From Candidatus Methanoperedens sp. (GTDB taxonomy: Archaea; Halobacteriota; Methanosarcinia; Methanosarcinales; Methanoperedenaceae), in assembly GCA_027460605.1 (NCBI GenBank), contig JAPZAN010000001.1, forward strand, positions 1 through 6,095: a stretch of 6,095 nt of DNA. The letters run 5' to 3'. The notes beneath the pieces are model-generated. The model saw only the letters and a list, made by a program, of their open reading frames with translations, was not told where the DNA came from and did not search any database. Both the position numbers and the translations under genes were made by a program. Below are positions 1 to 5,590 of this stretch, one piece after another (the first letter of the stretch is position 1; the number at the start of each line of letters is the position of its first letter).

Positions 1-218
1 AATCCATCACGTTTGTGGCGATATCCACTGATTTTAAAATCCGAACAAAGACGCATACAGTAAGCGCGCCGGCAAAAGACCTTGAAACCATTAGAAACAC
101 CGGATTCGAGCTTGCAAGAGCATTTCTCGCAGAGCATCCTGTTCTTCTCAGAAGAGTTGGAGTGAGGGTGTCCAATTTGATAGAGGAGAAGGGTCAGAAA
201 ACGCTGATGGAGTTTTGA
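1..218 (+). CDS. dinB: DNA polymerase IV (Y family), C-terminal fragment
   Basis: This is the 3' end of a translesion DNA polymerase; the gene starts upstream of the window and the first full codon is at base 3. The 71 visible residues match the 'little finger' domain that grips the template in Y-family polymerases. A beta strand leads into a D-F-K-I-R-T-K-T-H-T segment, followed by a helix, and then the closing strand R-R-V-G-V-R-V-S-N-L, which is characteristic of DinB. The protein ends in Q-K-T-L-M-E-F (195-215). This fits the PCNA-interacting peptide pattern QxxLxxF, which many archaeal Y-family polymerases carry at the extreme C-terminus to dock on the sliding clamp. The palm and finger domains with the catalytic acids lie outside the window, so catalytic integrity cannot be judged. 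The family call is confident from the strand motif. UmuC-like relatives share the domain, but the short tail and PIP-like end favour DinB. Confidence 0.88.
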   Translation, partial: SITFVAISTDFKIRTKTHTVSAPAKDLETIRNTGFELARAFLAEHPVLLRRVGVRVSNLIEEKGQKTLMEF

Positions 219-286
219 GAATTCCTGAAAATATCTCTCCCGAAGTCATTGTATCTGCATTGAAGGAAACTGTTATTTATGCGGCG

Positions 287-295
287 TATAAATTA
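287..295 (+). promoter_or_regulatory. putative archaeal TATA box for the methyltransferase gene
   Basis: TATAAATTA sits 24 bases upstream of the ATG at 320. Archaeal transcription usually starts about 22-27 bases downstream of the TATA box centre, here about 313-318. The transcript would then be leaderless or nearly so, which agrees with the lack of a clear ribosome binding site before the ATG. The surrounding 219-319 stretch is AT-rich and shows no other gene I can support. Confidence 0.45.
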
Positions 296-319
296 TTAAG
301 AACGATTATGAATGACTCA

Positions 320-961
320 ATGAAAGAACACTGGAATGAAATTTATACATGGTTAGAAACAGATGAGTTGGGCTGGTACGAAAAAATACCTGAACCCTCT
401 ATAAAATTACTGTCTAAATGTCATATAAATAAAGACGAACCTATATTAGATGTGGGGGCAGGTGCATCAACATTTGTTGATTATCTCAGTAACCAGGGAT
501 TTAGTAATATCATTGCTGCCGACATAAGTGAAATAGCTTTGGACAAGCTAAAAGAAAGATTAGGTAAAGAAAAAGCCTCCCGAGTAAAATGGATAGTAGA
601 TGATATTACTCAGCCAGTTCATATCCAGAACCTGAGAGATATTGCTGTGTGGCATGACAGGGCAGTTTTACATTTTTTATTAAAGGAGAGCCAGCAACAC
701 AAATACATATCCACATTAAAGAAGGTGATTGGAAAAGGTGGTTATGTTATCATTGCTGCCTTTTCTTTAAAGGGAGCAAAAAAATGCAGCGGCTTGGATG
801 TTAAAAATTATGACCAGAACATGCTGGCAAAATTCTTAGGAGAGGATTTTAGACTACTTGAATATTTTGAATATACTTATTATATGCCTTCGGGTGAGCC
901 AAGACCATATATTTATGCTTTATTTCAAAAAAATTATCATGAAACTTTTCCACAAGATTAA
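320..961 (+). CDS. class I SAM-dependent methyltransferase
   Basis: A 213-residue Rossmann-fold methyltransferase that would use S-adenosylmethionine; the substrate is unknown. Motif I is D-V-G-A-G-A-S (residues 44-50). The acidic residue expected to hold the SAM ribose is D68 in A-A-D-I-S. The adenine-loop strand gives V-D-D-I-T (93-97), and the signature W-H-D-R-A-V-L-H-F-L follows at 111-120. G-K-G-G-Y-V-I-I-A-A-F (138-148) is the usual post-motif strand. I recognise the group with the M-x-x-H-W-x-x-x-Y opening and the W-H-D-R-A-V motif. It resembles the small methyltransferases related to eukaryotic citrate synthase lysine methyltransferase, but substrates of the prokaryotic members are not established to my knowledge. 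The ATG at 320 gives the family's usual N-terminus (M-K-E-H-W) and lies at leaderless distance from a TATA-like box. An ATG at 308 and a TTG at 215 in the same frame are alternatives. The gene is more AT-rich than dinB and purP on either side, which suggests acquisition. Confidence 0.85.
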   Translation: MKEHWNEIYTWLETDELGWYEKIPEPSIKLLSKCHINKDEPILDVGAGASTFVDYLSNQGFSNIIAADISEIALDKLKERLGKEKASRVKWIVDDITQPVHIQNLRDIAVWHDRAVLHFLLKESQQHKYISTLKKVIGKGGYVIIAAFSLKGAKKCSGLDVKNYDQNMLAKFLGEDFRLLEYFEYTYYMPSGEPRPYIYALFQKNYHETFPQD

Positions 962-974
962 TTAACCCAGTAAA

Positions 975-982
975 ATATATAA
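975..982 (+). promoter_or_regulatory. putative TATA box for purP
   Basis: ATATATAA lies in the 44-base gap after the methyltransferase stop codon and 23 bases before the purP ATG at 1006. The predicted start would be around 1003, giving a transcript with almost no leader. An AGGTG (997-1001), four bases before the ATG, could act as a Shine-Dalgarno sequence only if transcription starts further upstream, for example by readthrough from the methyltransferase. Both routes are possible. Confidence 0.45.
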
Positions 983-1005
983 CTCTTGCACTACGTAGGT
1001 GCATA

Positions 1006-2076
1006 ATGGTCAGAAAGCAGGAGATTCTTAAAATTTTAGAGGGATATGATAAGGATAACCTAGCAATCGCCACGGTCTGCTCGCACAGCAGCCTTCAGAT
1101 TTTTGACGGGGCAAGAAAAGAAGGATTCAGAACCATCGGTATCTGCATGGGTGCGCCTCCAAAATTCTATGACGCTTTCCCGAAAGCAAAACCCGATGAA
1201 TTTTTTATAGTGAAGGATTACAAGGAAATCCTTTCAAAATCGGATGAGCTTGCCTCCAAAAACGCCTTAATTATCCCGCACGGCTCTTTCGTGGAGTATC
1301 TCGGCGCTGTCAATTTCCAGAATCTTCGCCTGCCCACGTACGGCAACCGCAGGGTGCTTGAATGGGAATCAGACCGGGAAATGAGCCGCAACTGGCTTGA
1401 GGCGGCAGGCATAAAAATGCCGAAGCAGATAAAGAATCCTGAAGATATTGATTCACCCATGATGGTGAAATATTACGGCGCTAAAGGCGGGATGGGGTTT
1501 TTTGTCGTGAAAAATTACTCCGACTTCAAGAAGAGGATAAATCCGGCTGAAAAATTCACTATACAGGAGTTCGTTCTCGGCACCCGATATTACATGCATT
1601 ATTTTTATTCTCCAATTAAGCAGGACGGCTATGCGTTGAGCAAGGGCACGCTTGAACTACTCGGTATTGACAGGCGCGTGGAATCAAACGCTGACGAGAT
1701 TTTCAGGATTGGCTCTCCGACAGAGCTTGCTGAAGCCGGTATTTACCCCACTTTTGTAGTTACGGGCAATCTCCCTCTTATAGTGAGGGAATCGCTTCTC
1801 CCCAGGATATTCGATATGGGGGAAAAGGTAGTCGAGAAATCGCTTGAATTGTTCGGAGGAATGATAGGGCCATTCTGCCTTGAAGCAGTAGTGACAGACT
1901 CACTTGAATTGAAAGTGTTTGAGATTTCTGCGCGCATTGTTGCCGGAACAAATTTATTCATCTCCGGCTCTCCGTATTCGGATTTGGTGGATGAGAAACT
2001 CTCGATGGGGCGGCGTATTGCCCGGGAAATAAAGATAGCAAAGGACAAGGAGCTGCTTTCCGAGGTAATCTCATGA
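1006..2076 (+). CDS. purP: formate-dependent FAICAR synthetase (PurP)
   Basis: Formate--phosphoribosylaminoimidazolecarboxamide ligase: AICAR + formate + ATP gives FAICAR, ADP and phosphate, the penultimate step of archaeal IMP synthesis. It replaces the folate-dependent transformylase of bacterial PurH. The protein has 356 residues, about the same as the characterised Methanocaldococcus jannaschii enzyme, and aligns with it by eye from end to end. Visible conserved blocks are C-S-H-S-S-L-Q-I (25-32), P-H-G-S-F (91-95), Y-G-N-R-R (112-116), W-E-S-D-R (120-124), and the ATP-grasp glycine-rich loop V-K-Y-Y-G-A-K-G-G-M-G-F-F (154-166). These are followed by H-Y-F-Y-S-P (198-203), G-I-D-R-R-V-E-S-N (220-228), T-G-N-L-P-L-I-V-R-E-S-L-L-P (253-266), G-P-F-C-L-E (288-293) and F-E-I-S-A-R-I-V-A-G-T-N (305-316). 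No block is missing, so the enzyme should be active. The ATG at 1006 matches the family N-terminus. The stop codon overlaps the next gene's ATG (ATGA), implying coupled translation. Confidence 0.97.
   Translation: MVRKQEILKILEGYDKDNLAIATVCSHSSLQIFDGARKEGFRTIGICMGAPPKFYDAFPKAKPDEFFIVKDYKEILSKSDELASKNALIIPHGSFVEYLGAVNFQNLRLPTYGNRRVLEWESDREMSRNWLEAAGIKMPKQIKNPEDIDSPMMVKYYGAKGGMGFFVVKNYSDFKKRINPAEKFTIQEFVLGTRYYMHYFYSPIKQDGYALSKGTLELLGIDRRVESNADEIFRIGSPTELAEAGIYPTFVVTGNLPLIVRESLLPRIFDMGEKVVEKSLELFGGMIGPFCLEAVVTDSLELKVFEISARIVAGTNLFISGSPYSDLVDEKLSMGRRIAREIKIAKDKELLSEVIS
2062..2070 (+). promoter_or_regulatory. ribosome binding site inside the purP 3' end
   Basis: GAGGTAATC lies inside the last codons of purP, two bases before the ATG at 2073 when counted to its last base. 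It matches eight of nine bases of the archaeal anti-Shine-Dalgarno complement GAGGTGATC. The core GAGG ends 7 bases before the ATG, a normal spacing. It supports 2073 as the start of the dehydrogenase gene and translational coupling to purP. Confidence 0.7.
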
Positions 2077-3427
2077 CGCAAAAGAAGGAATACGATGTTA
2101 TAATCGTGGGCTCAGGACCTGCCGGCATGTTCGCTGCAGATGAACTTGCAGGCAAGATGGATGTACTCATTATAGACCAGGGACGCGACATCGATGAGCG
2201 CGAATGCAAGATGAAACGCATGGGCGTGTGTACGCACTGCGACCCGTGCGACATCATGTGCGGTGTGGGCGGCGCAGGGACATATTCGGACGGGACGCTC
2301 AACCTTCGCCCGGATATAGGCGGAGACCTTGCAGAGCAGACTGGCGACCCCGATTATGCCTGGGAACTGGTTGACCATGTGGACAAGGTATTTGTGAGAT
2401 ACGGCGCGCCCGGGCAGTTATACATCCCCAAGGGAGATGAAGTCGAGCAGCTAAAACGCCGTGCTGCTGACACATGGGGTCGGACAATGCGCCAAGGGTT
2501 ATAGGTAATTTTGAGAAAGATTTGAAGGAGAGAGGTATTGAGTTCCTGCTCGATACGAAGGTATCCGACCTGATTATCGAAAAAAATACGTCCAGAGGTG
2601 TGGTATTGCAGGATGGAACAGAAATACGCTCCAGGTTCACGATTATCGCGCCCGGAAGGGTCGGGGCGAAATGGATAGATGAGATTATTCAGAAACACAA
2701 AATTGGAGCGAAATACGCACCCATTGACGTTGGCGTCAGGGTGGAAGTCCCGGCAATTGTGATGGACCCGATAACCAAGATCAACCGCGACCCGAAATTC
2801 CATATCCAGACCAAGACCTATGATGATTTTGTCAGGACGTTCTGCACAAACGAGCACGGGTTCGTGGTCAAGGAAGAGTATGAGGATTTCATAGCCACTA
2901 ACGGGCATTCCATGACAAATATGGAATCCGAGAATACGAATTTTGCTTTTATTGTCAGGGTGGAGCTTACTGAACCTATTGAGAATACTGTGCGCTATGG
3001 GCGGTCGATAGCAAAACTTGCTACCACTATCGGCGGAGGAAAACCGGTGCTTCAGAGGCTGGGGGATCTTCGAAGGGGCAGGCGCAGTACTGAAAAAAGG
3101 ATCAAGAAGAATGTTGTGGTTAATACCCTTAAGGATGTGACGCCGGGCGACATATCCATGGCGCTGCCCCATCGCATCGTCACGGATATAAGGGAAGGGC
3201 TTGAGGTTTTAAACGAAATAATTCCCGGAGTGGCATCCGATTCCACGCTTTTGTACGCGCCCGAGGTGAAGTTCTATTCCATGCAGGTTCTTGTGGACAG
3301 GAACATGGAATCCTCGGTCAGGAACCTGTTCGCAGCAGGGGACGGCGCAGGGCTTTCGAGGGATATTGTGAATGCTGCGGCGACGGGAGTGATTGCTGGG
3401 CGGGGGATATTGAAGAAAAGTGGATAA
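2073..3427 (+). pseudogene. FAD-dependent dehydrogenase (COG2509 type), broken by an out-of-frame deletion
   Basis: The gene resembles the uncharacterised FAD-dependent dehydrogenases of COG2509, whose substrate is not known to me. Frame one (2073-2504) opens with a dinucleotide-binding fold, V-G-S-G-P-A-G (12-18). Then comes a cysteine-rich stretch, C45 followed by C53-T-H-C56-D-P-C59-D-I-M-C63 and V-G-G-A-G-T-Y-S-D-G. It runs true to L-K-R-R-A-A (residue 132, ending at 2468) and then reads unrelated codons to a stop at 2502-2504. The family sequence resumes in another frame at 2471 with H-M-G-S-D-N-A-P and continues to the stop at 3425-3427. That part includes the C-terminal flavin motif A-A-G-D-G-A-G-L-S-R-D-I (near 3330-3365). 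From memory, relatives carry about 12-13 further residues at this junction (pattern G-[IV]-R-F-I-P-I-[KR]-Q-R before H-[IM]-G-S-D), so roughly 37 bases seem lost. All other motifs look intact, so the break is recent or a sequencing/assembly error. Upstream purP overlaps it by ATGA. Confidence 0.85.
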
Positions 3428-3434
3428 TATGAAC

Positions 3435-3466
3435 ATAACAAGAATGTTATATAACAAAATTGTTAT
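3435..3466. repeat. tandem 16-bp palindromes, probable operator overlapping a TATA box
   Basis: Two abutting 16-bp units, ATAACAAGAATGTTAT (3435-3450) and ATAACAAAATTGTTAT (3451-3466), agree at 14 of 16 positions. Each is an inverted repeat of the half-site ATAACA/TGTTAT. In the second unit the arms extend to 7 bases with a 2-base centre. The junction TGTTATATAACA (3445-3456) is itself a perfect 12-bp palindrome and contains TTATATAA, a good archaeal TATA sequence. The result is four alternating half-sites at fixed 10- and 6-base steps, the pattern of an operator bound cooperatively by a dimeric helix-turn-helix repressor that blocks TBP. It begins 7 bases after the dehydrogenase stop codon and lies upstream of the PIN operon. 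No regulator gene is visible in the window. A transcription terminator is less likely, because there is no T-rich tail on the + strand. Confidence 0.6.
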
Positions 3467-3586
3467 ATGAAAAATATCGAGGCGCTTACGAAAGGGGATT
3501 ACTTTCACATACCTTTAATAAAGGATATATCTGGAAATTTATCTAAAGTGTGCCATACCAAAAAATCGAGAGGATTATTATGGTGA
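3467..3586 (+). CDS. possible 39-residue ORF in the leader of the PIN operon
   Basis: An ATG directly after the palindrome array opens a 39-residue reading frame (starting M-K-N-I-E-A-L-T-K-G and ending in K-K-S-R-G-L-L-W) that stops with TGA at 3584. I do not recognise it. There is no ribosome binding site, and a transcript starting from the TATA sequence inside the palindromes would begin downstream of this ATG. The frame is the same as that of the PIN gene, with only the one stop codon between 3467 and the PIN start. It may therefore be a remnant of an older N-terminal extension, the remains of a lost small gene, or chance. Confidence 0.2.
   Translation: MKNIEALTKGDYFHIPLIKDISGNLSKVCHTKKSRGLLW
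3512..3524. repeat. short palindrome in the PIN operon leader
   Basis: CCTTTAATAAAGG is a perfect inverted repeat with 6-base arms and one central base. It runs straight into GATATATC (3524-3531), another short palindrome. It may be a second protein-binding site or a weak TATA region for the PIN operon. In such AT-rich DNA a chance origin is quite possible. Confidence 0.25.
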
Positions 3587-3642
3587 TTGAGGCAAAAGGA
3601 ACACATACTACAGGTGCAGTGCGATATGAAAATTATTCTTGA
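3580..3642 (+). CDS. possible 20-residue leader peptide overlapping the PIN gene start
   Basis: An ATG at 3580, with AGAGG (3568-3572) seven bases before it, opens a 20-residue frame beginning M-V-I-E-A-K-G-T-H-T. It ends with TGA at 3640-3642, inside the fifth and sixth codons of the PIN gene in another frame. The ribosome binding site and the overlap would suit a coupled leader peptide. The product resembles nothing I know, and the length is within chance. Confidence 0.2.
   Translation: MVIEAKGTHTTGAVRYENYS
3612..3616 (+). promoter_or_regulatory. ribosome binding site of the PIN-GNAT-EVE gene
   Basis: AGGTG lies nine bases before the ATG at 3626 and pairs with the archaeal anti-Shine-Dalgarno sequence. 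It favours this ATG over the in-frame TTG at 3587, which would add 13 residues ahead of the PIN domain's first strand. Confidence 0.55.
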
Positions 3643-5119
3643 TACAAATATCCTAATTCACATAGAAGATCCAAAGGAGCTATCTAAAAACCTTCAAGAT
3701 TTACTGAAGATATTTCGTGAACACGGGCATCAAATATTCATCCACCCGGCATCATTAAGAGATATAGACAATGACCAAAATGAATCCCGAAAAAAGGTTA
3801 TTTTATCTAAATTAAACGGCTACCCGGTTATAGAATCACCACCAAAACCCACAGATGACTTTTTATCCGCAGTAGGGACGGTATCAAATTCCAATGAAAT
3901 AAACGATAATGAAATACTTTTTGCAATCCAGCGAAATGCGGCTGATTTTTTAATTACTGAGGATTATGGGCTTCAGAAAAAAGCAAATAGAACAAACCTT
4001 GAGGATCGTGTATTATCCATTGATTCGGCATTGGATTATTTTAAGAATCTTTATGCAAGAAGGGCATTACATCATACCCTCTTAAAAGAAGATTTAGTTC
4101 GCAACCTTGATATAGAAGACCCATTTTTTGATTCTTTAAAAGAGGATTATGGAAATTTGGATTTCAGGGATTGGTTTAAAAGGAAATCAATAGAAGGGCG
4201 AAAATGCTGGGTATATCGTGAAAACGATAATATCAAGGCACTTTTGATGCTGAAAGAAGAAAATGAGACTATCCCGATATCTCCTCCTATACCGGCAGCA
4301 AAGAGACTCAAGATAGCTACGTTGAAAGTAGATATACCCGGCTCCAAAATGGGCGAGCTTTTTTTGAAAATGGCATTTCAATATTGCATTAGTAACCATA
4401 TTTTTGAAGCTTTTCTCACCCATTATCGCAAACCTGACGACCGATTGATACCTCTCATTGAGAATTTCGGATTTGAATTCAGAGGATTTTTAGAGGAACG
4501 TAAAGGGATGGAAAAAGAGGAAGTTTATCTTAAAAAACTCATTCCCATAGAAAAAGATTTGCCGCCGATGGATTTAGCGAAAAAATATTATCCATCTTTT
4601 AAAGACTCTCCAAGTATTAAAAAATTCTTAATACCCATTATACCAGAATATCATGACAGGCTTTTTCCAGATTTTAAAAAACGACAGATGAGAATTACCG
4701 ATTATTTTGAGATTAACATTCCTGGGAATGCTATTAAGAAAGCATATCTTTCGGGCTCGGCAATCAAAAAAGTAAGACCTGGAGACCTACTTCTTTTTTA
4801 TCGGTCTCATGACCTGAAAGCAATAACATCTATCGGGGTTGTTGATCGTGAACCTGTTCACACGAACGAGCCAGAAAAGGTAGTGAGCATAGTTGGGCAA
4901 AGGAGTGTATACACTTACGAAGAAATAAAGAACAAAACTCAAGAGGGTGTTTTAGTAATTCTTTTCAGGCATCATCTTAATCTGCCAACATCTCCTGATT
5001 TAAATTATCTTCGGACTCATAATATTCCAGTGCCGCAATCAATTATAGAATTAAATCATAATCAATATCTAGCTATCAAAAAAGGAGGGAAATTGAATGA
5101 ACGTTTTACTGTCAGTTAA
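3626..5119 (+). CDS. three-domain PIN nuclease / GNAT-like / EVE (PUA-like) protein
   Basis: A 497-residue cytoplasmic protein with no signal peptide or membrane segment. Residues 1-145 form a PIN domain, a metal-dependent RNase fold: D6 in L-D-T-N-I-L, D94/E96 in N-D-N-E-I-L-F, then D107 and E112-D113 in A-D-F-L-I-T-E-D, so the acidic site looks complete. Residues about 150-305 look like a GNAT acetyltransferase. The strand-loop-helix L-K-V-D-I-P-G-S-K-M-G-E-L-F-L (233-247) stands for the acetyl-CoA motif, and L-I-P-L-I-E-N-F-G-F-E-F-R-G-F (274-288) is the usual C-terminal GNAT element. The canonical RxxGxG/A loop is altered (G239-S-K-M-G243). Residues about 335-455 resemble an EVE/PUA-like domain: R-P-G-D-L-L-L-F-Y-R-S (384-394), then I-T-S-I-G-V-V, preceded by a P-E-Y-H-D-R-L-F-P-D motif (340-349). 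EVE domains bind modified bases or RNA. The start at 3626 puts the first PIN strand at the N-terminus, as usual. The gene is AT-rich and its 3' end overlaps the ASCH gene by 23 bases. The domain order is read by eye: PIN is strong, GNAT and EVE are moderate. The biological role is not established. Confidence 0.85.
   Translation: MKIILDTNILIHIEDPKELSKNLQDLLKIFREHGHQIFIHPASLRDIDNDQNESRKKVILSKLNGYPVIESPPKPTDDFLSAVGTVSNSNEINDNEILFAIQRNAADFLITEDYGLQKKANRTNLEDRVLSIDSALDYFKNLYARRALHHTLLKEDLVRNLDIEDPFFDSLKEDYGNLDFRDWFKRKSIEGRKCWVYRENDNIKALLMLKEENETIPISPPIPAAKRLKIATLKVDIPGSKMGELFLKMAFQYCISNHIFEAFLTHYRKPDDRLIPLIENFGFEFRGFLEERKGMEKEEVYLKKLIPIEKDLPPMDLAKKYYPSFKDSPSIKKFLIPIIPEYHDRLFPDFKKRQMRITDYFEINIPGNAIKKAYLSGSAIKKVRPGDLLLFYRSHDLKAITSIGVVDREPVHTNEPEKVVSIVGQRSVYTYEEIKNKTQEGVLVILFRHHLNLPTSPDLNYLRTHNIPVPQSIIELNHNQYLAIKKGGKLNERFTVS
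5084..5089 (+). promoter_or_regulatory. strong ribosome binding site of the ASCH gene
   Basis: GGAGGG stands seven bases before the ATG at 5097, within the last codons of the PIN-GNAT-EVE gene. It is the strongest Shine-Dalgarno sequence in the window, clearly better than the AGGTG of the upstream gene. This would allow the ASCH protein to be made in excess over its partner, as is common for antitoxins or immunity-type partners, although ratio control by this means is an inference. Confidence 0.75.
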
Positions 5120-5573
5120 ACCAAAATATGCTGAAGAAATACTATCAGGCAGGAAAAAATACGAGTTCAGAAGGTCTATTTTTAAGAAACAGAATATAGA
5201 AAGAGTATATATCTATTCCAGTTCACCTGTATGTAAAATCGTTGCCGCATTTGAGATTGAAAAAATCCTGAATGGTTCCCCTGAGAATATCTGGAAGCTA
5301 TGCCATAAATATGCGGGTATATCAAAAAATGATTTTTTCGCTTATTTTAAAAATTCCGATGTGGCGTATGCAATTGAAATTGGTAATGTCGATAGTTTCC
5401 CAAACCCGATAGATCCACATCATATAATTGAAGATTTCAAACCACCTCAGTCGTTCTATTATGTACCATTAAGTTTTCTCCTGAATCAATGGGATGGTCA
5501 ATGTGCTCAGGTGCAGAAATATACGCATTTGAATGAACATTTTTCTGGAATTTCTCTGATAAATAAAATTTGA
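5097..5573 (+). CDS. ASCH-domain protein
   Basis: A 158-residue ASCH-domain protein; the fold is PUA-like and usually binds RNA. The opening L-L-S-V-K-P-K-Y-A-E-E-I-L-S-G leads into the family signature G-x-K-x-x-E-x-R (G18, K20, E23, R25). It continues with V-Y-I-Y-S-S-S-P-V (37-45), an A-F-E-I-E-K-I-L strand, Y-A-G-I-S-K (72-77), A-Y-A-I-E-I-G-N-V (90-98) and F-K-P-P-Q-S-F-Y-Y-V (114-123), all typical of archaeal ASCH proteins annotated as predicted transcriptional regulators. About 35 extra residues follow the usual end. The E. coli ASCH protein YqfB is an N4-acetylcytidine amidohydrolase using Lys, Thr and Glu. Here the Lys is present, but the Thr position appears to be E23, so that activity is not supported. 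The start overlaps the upstream gene by 23 bases and has its own strong ribosome binding site, so the two are co-translated and probably work together. A toxin-antitoxin partnership is possible but unproven. Confidence 0.9.
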   Translation: MNVLLSVKPKYAEEILSGRKKYEFRRSIFKKQNIERVYIYSSSPVCKIVAAFEIEKILNGSPENIWKLCHKYAGISKNDFFAYFKNSDVAYAIEIGNVDSFPNPIDPHHIIEDFKPPQSFYYVPLSFLLNQWDGQCAQVQKYTHLNEHFSGISLINKI

Positions 5574-5582
5574 GTATTAATC

Positions 5583-5590
5583 TATTTATG
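5583..5590 (+). promoter_or_regulatory. putative TATA box for the CitG-like gene
   Basis: TATTTATG lies 23 bases before the ATG at 5614, in the 40-base gap after the ASCH gene. No ribosome binding site precedes that ATG. As with the methyltransferase gene, this spacing predicts a leaderless transcript, and so a transcription unit separate from the PIN/ASCH operon. Confidence 0.4.

Noticed and set aside
215..319. A TTG start at 215 (or ATG at 308) extending the methyltransferase by up to 35 residues and overlapping the dinB stop codon.
   Set aside because: The extension matches nothing in the family, whose N-terminus is M-x-x-H-W. A TATA-like box within the extension also fits a start at 320. 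The 308 start remains a weak alternative.
2463..2504. Programmed ribosomal frameshifting in the dehydrogenase gene.
   Set aside because: There is no slippery run or pseudoknot-like structure at the junction, and conserved residues are missing, which a frameshift would not restore.
2354..3172. A 272-codon open frame on the minus strand across the dehydrogenase gene.
   Set aside because: It mirrors a well-recognised coding sequence on the + strand, has no recognisable motifs, and its open length follows from codon bias of the real gene.
3435..3466. The tandem repeats as a CRISPR remnant or as an intrinsic terminator.
   Set aside because: There are only two abutting 16-bp units with no spacers, and no T-rich tract follows the hairpins on the + strand, so an operator is the better reading.
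3587..3625. A TTG start at 3587 for the PIN protein, adding 13 residues.
   Set aside because: PIN domains normally begin with the strand leading to the first Asp, as with the ATG at 3626, and AGGTG lies at the right distance for that ATG.
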